A stretch of DNA of 64,000 bases. It comes from Sphingobium sp. YR768 (GTDB lineage: Bacteria > Pseudomonadota > Alphaproteobacteria > Sphingomonadales > Sphingomonadaceae). The position numbers were made by a program, and so were the translations under genes. The stretch lies in contig NZ_FOGE01000001.1 in the NCBI RefSeq assembly GCF_900111125.1, forward strand, positions 124,001 to 188,000, read 5' to 3'. Shown here in pieces: positions 62,574-64,000 of the stretch (its first letter is position 1; each line of letters opens with the position of its first letter). The notes below the pieces were generated by a model. The model did no database searches, was not told the DNA's origin, and saw only the letters and a program-made list of their open reading frames with translations.

Positions 62574-62893
62574 GCCCCGCTTATGTCCTGACGTCAACAG
62601 CGGCGGCGGAACTCAGGGCGATCGTCAGTCATACCCGCCGTCATTGGGGCCAAAGGCAGGCGGGCGTTTATGCCGACCAACTGCTGACCGCGATGGACGG
62701 ACTGACCGCTGGTCTGGGCGCCTACAAAGATTTGCATGAATTGCGCACCGGCCTTCGGGCAATTCGCTGCGGCCATCATTATATTTATGTCGTCATCAGG
62801 CCAGAAGTCCCTGCTCTTATCATTGTCATCCTGCATGAACGCATGGACCTGATGACCCGACTGTCCGGGCGGATCGACACGCCGAAGAAGTAG
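62570..62893 (+). CDS. RelE/ParE family toxin
   Basis: 107 aa with the ParE-like fold: [40 protein letters not shown] and [13 protein letters not shown]. It starts at TTG 62570, overlapping the antitoxin stop as TTGA. ParE toxins act on gyrase, RelE on ribosome-bound mRNA; this one looks closer to ParE. Confidence 0.88.
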   Translation: MSPAYVLTSTAAAELRAIVSHTRRHWGQRQAGVYADQLLTAMDGLTAGLGAYKDLHELRTGLRAIRCGHHYIYVVIRPEVPALIIVILHERMDLMTRLSGRIDTPKK

Positions 62894-63027
62894 CCAATAG
62901 CCGCCCCGAAATTGCGAGTCGCTCGCACCAAACAAGCCCTAAACCCCTGGCAACAATATCCTCATTGACCTTCGCGCGCGGCGGGCATAGCAGGGCCGCG
63001 TTTTTCCAAGTCAAGAGTGCCCAGACA

Positions 63028-63366
63028 ATGACCTATGTCGTGACCGACAACTGCATCCGCTGCAAATATATGGATTGCGTCGAGGTCTGCCCCGTGGATT
63101 GTTTCTACGAGGGCGAGAATATGCTGGTCATCAATCCCAACGAGTGCATCGACTGCGGCGTGTGCGAACCCGAATGCCCGGCCGAGGCGATTCTGCCGGA
63201 TACCGAAAACGGCCTTGAAAAATGGCTGGAGCTGAACACCAAATATTCGGCGGAATGGCCCAACATCACGGTCAAGGGCGAGGCCCCGGCCGATGCCGAC
63301 GCGATGAGCGGCGTCGAGAACAAGCTGGAGCAATTCTTCTCCCCCGAACCGGGTGAAGGCAGCTAA
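63028..63366 (+). CDS. fdxA: 7Fe ferredoxin FdxA
   Basis: 112 aa: [25 protein letters not shown] and [15 protein letters not shown] hold the cysteines for one [3Fe-4S] and one [4Fe-4S] cluster (C9, C17, C21, C40, C43, C46, C50), with the long C-terminal extension of the Azotobacter FdI/FdxA type. The frame is open upstream, but ATG 63028 (MTYVVTDNC) is the family start. Confidence 0.97.
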   Translation: MTYVVTDNCIRCKYMDCVEVCPVDCFYEGENMLVINPNECIDCGVCEPECPAEAILPDTENGLEKWLELNTKYSAEWPNITVKGEAPADADAMSGVENKLEQFFSPEPGEGS

Positions 63367-63410
63367 GCCAAGGGCGGCCCTTCGTCCCAAATTGCGCCAT
63401 ATTTACCGGC

Positions 63411-63447
63411 CCACCCCCAGACATTGTGTCCGGGGGTGGTAATTTTG
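63411..63447 (+). terminator. hairpin after fdxA
   Basis: CCACCCCC/GGGGGTGG stem with a loop of about 13 nt followed by TAATTTTGTT. Likely ends fdxA transcription before carD. Confidence 0.6.
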
Positions 63448-63620
63448 TTACGAATCTGCTAAATAGGGCCGCAACGGTCGGATATATCCCCCTTATATCC
63501 CGCCCTGGAGAATAAGCTTCATGTCTTGACGGTGGCGCCGTGGACTTCCCGGCATTTGCTTTTCTCGCGCATCTGCCTCCGCGTTCGTCCCGTTCCCCGG
63601 TTGAATTGGAAAGGTATCAA

Positions 63621-64000
63621 ATGGCTGCCAAGGCGCTGTCCTTTGACGTTGGTGATTATGTCGTTTATCCCAAGCATGGCGTAGGCCGTGTGATCGAACT
63701 CCAGAAGGAGCAGATTGCGGGCATGGAACTGGAGTTGTACGTGCTCCGTTTCGAAAAGGAGCGGATGACGCTCCGCGTGCCGACCAACAAGGCCGAAGGC
63801 GTGGGGATGCGCAAGCTGTCCTCCAACAAGACCCTCGAAGAATCGATGGAAACCTTGAAGGGCAAGCCCAAGGTCAAGCGCACCATGTGGTCGCGCCGCG
63901 CCCAGGAATATGAAGCGAAGATCAATTCGGGCGACCTGGTGTCGATCGCCGAAGTGACCCGCGATCTGTTCCGCGCCGACGATCAGCCGGAACAGAGCTA
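63621..64000 (+). CDS. carD: CarD family transcriptional regulator (cut by the window end)
   Basis: The ATG at 63621 opens a frame to the window edge (126 codons): MAAKALSFDVGDYVVYPKHG, the RNA polymerase-interacting domain, then the helical DNA-binding domain (KGKPKVKRTMWSRRAQEYEAK, SGDLVSIAEVTRDL). CarD proteins stabilise open complexes at rRNA and other promoters. Only the last part is missing. Confidence 0.95.
   Translation, partial: MAAKALSFDVGDYVVYPKHGVGRVIELQKEQIAGMELELYVLRFEKERMTLRVPTNKAEGVGMRKLSSNKTLEESMETLKGKPKVKRTMWSRRAQEYEAKINSGDLVSIAEVTRDLFRADDQPEQS

Noticed and set aside
1-64000. tRNA or rRNA genes
   Set aside because: I looked for T-loop-like GGTTCRANYCC patterns and conserved rRNA stretches; hits such as GGTTCGAGCC near 37532 lie within coding sequence and have no cloverleaf.

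Overview
The window looks like a chromosomal segment of a GC-rich alphaproteobacterium of the order Sphingomonadales, most likely Sphingobium or a close Sphingomonadaceae relative. I infer this from the protein sequences, from the gene order (mraZ to ftsZ; argS-SPOR-nagZ-scpAB-tatABC; Suv3-type helicase-S4 protein-fdxA-carD) and from the short palindromic repeats between genes. No rRNA, tRNA, CRISPR array or intact mobile element was seen.

Layout. 1-2.7 kb: glycine cleavage genes gcvT-gcvH-gcvPA (minus strand, gcvPA cut by the window edge) behind a tandem glycine riboswitch. 2.7-6.4 kb: a small unknown protein, a dGTPase-like HD hydrolase and a TPR/SPOR envelope protein. 6.5-25.9 kb: a complete division and cell wall (dcw) cluster on the minus strand, mraZ-rsmH-ftsL-ftsI-murE-murF-mraY-murD-ftsW-murG-murC-(65-aa ORF)-murB-ddlB-ftsQ-ftsA-ftsZ. 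It has an MraZ-box promoter at the front and a strong terminator after ftsZ. 25.9-30.8 kb: DUF4350-like membrane protein, single-pass protein, cysteine synthase, SleB-type hydrolase, a hairpin/small-RNA candidate, entericidin and an excalibur-domain protein. 30.8-39.4 kb: tatABC, scpAB, nagZ, SPOR protein and argS. This block is interrupted by a Rieske oxygenase and a TetR regulator with a clear tandem-palindrome operator. 39.4-42.7 kb: lipoprotein, ispH, thrB, rnhA.

42.7-56.4 kb is the accessory region. It opens with a decayed IS481-type transposase. Next come a stand-alone M17 N-terminal domain protein and a NarL/FixJ response regulator. Two operons follow: isochorismatase-like hydrolase, alpha/beta hydrolase, XapX and a Tat-exported amidohydrolase with a Cys/His-rich tail; then exported VOC protein, DoxX, outer-membrane porin and YoaK. 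The region ends with TMEM175 and AraC genes and a very large periplasmic-propeller histidine kinase. The two operons start with nearly the same ~32-bp element, one copy containing an 18-bp palindrome. I read the region as a two-component-controlled module for sensing, importing and hydrolysing an unknown compound. This is the best candidate for an undescribed system here.

56.4-64 kb: nucleotidyltransferase, M23 endopeptidase, Suv3-like helicase, S4 RNA-binding protein, an inserted ParDE-type toxin-antitoxin pair, 7Fe ferredoxin and carD (cut by the window edge). Several start codons are non-ATG, and a TTGA stop/start overlap recurs (murB, scpA, parE).
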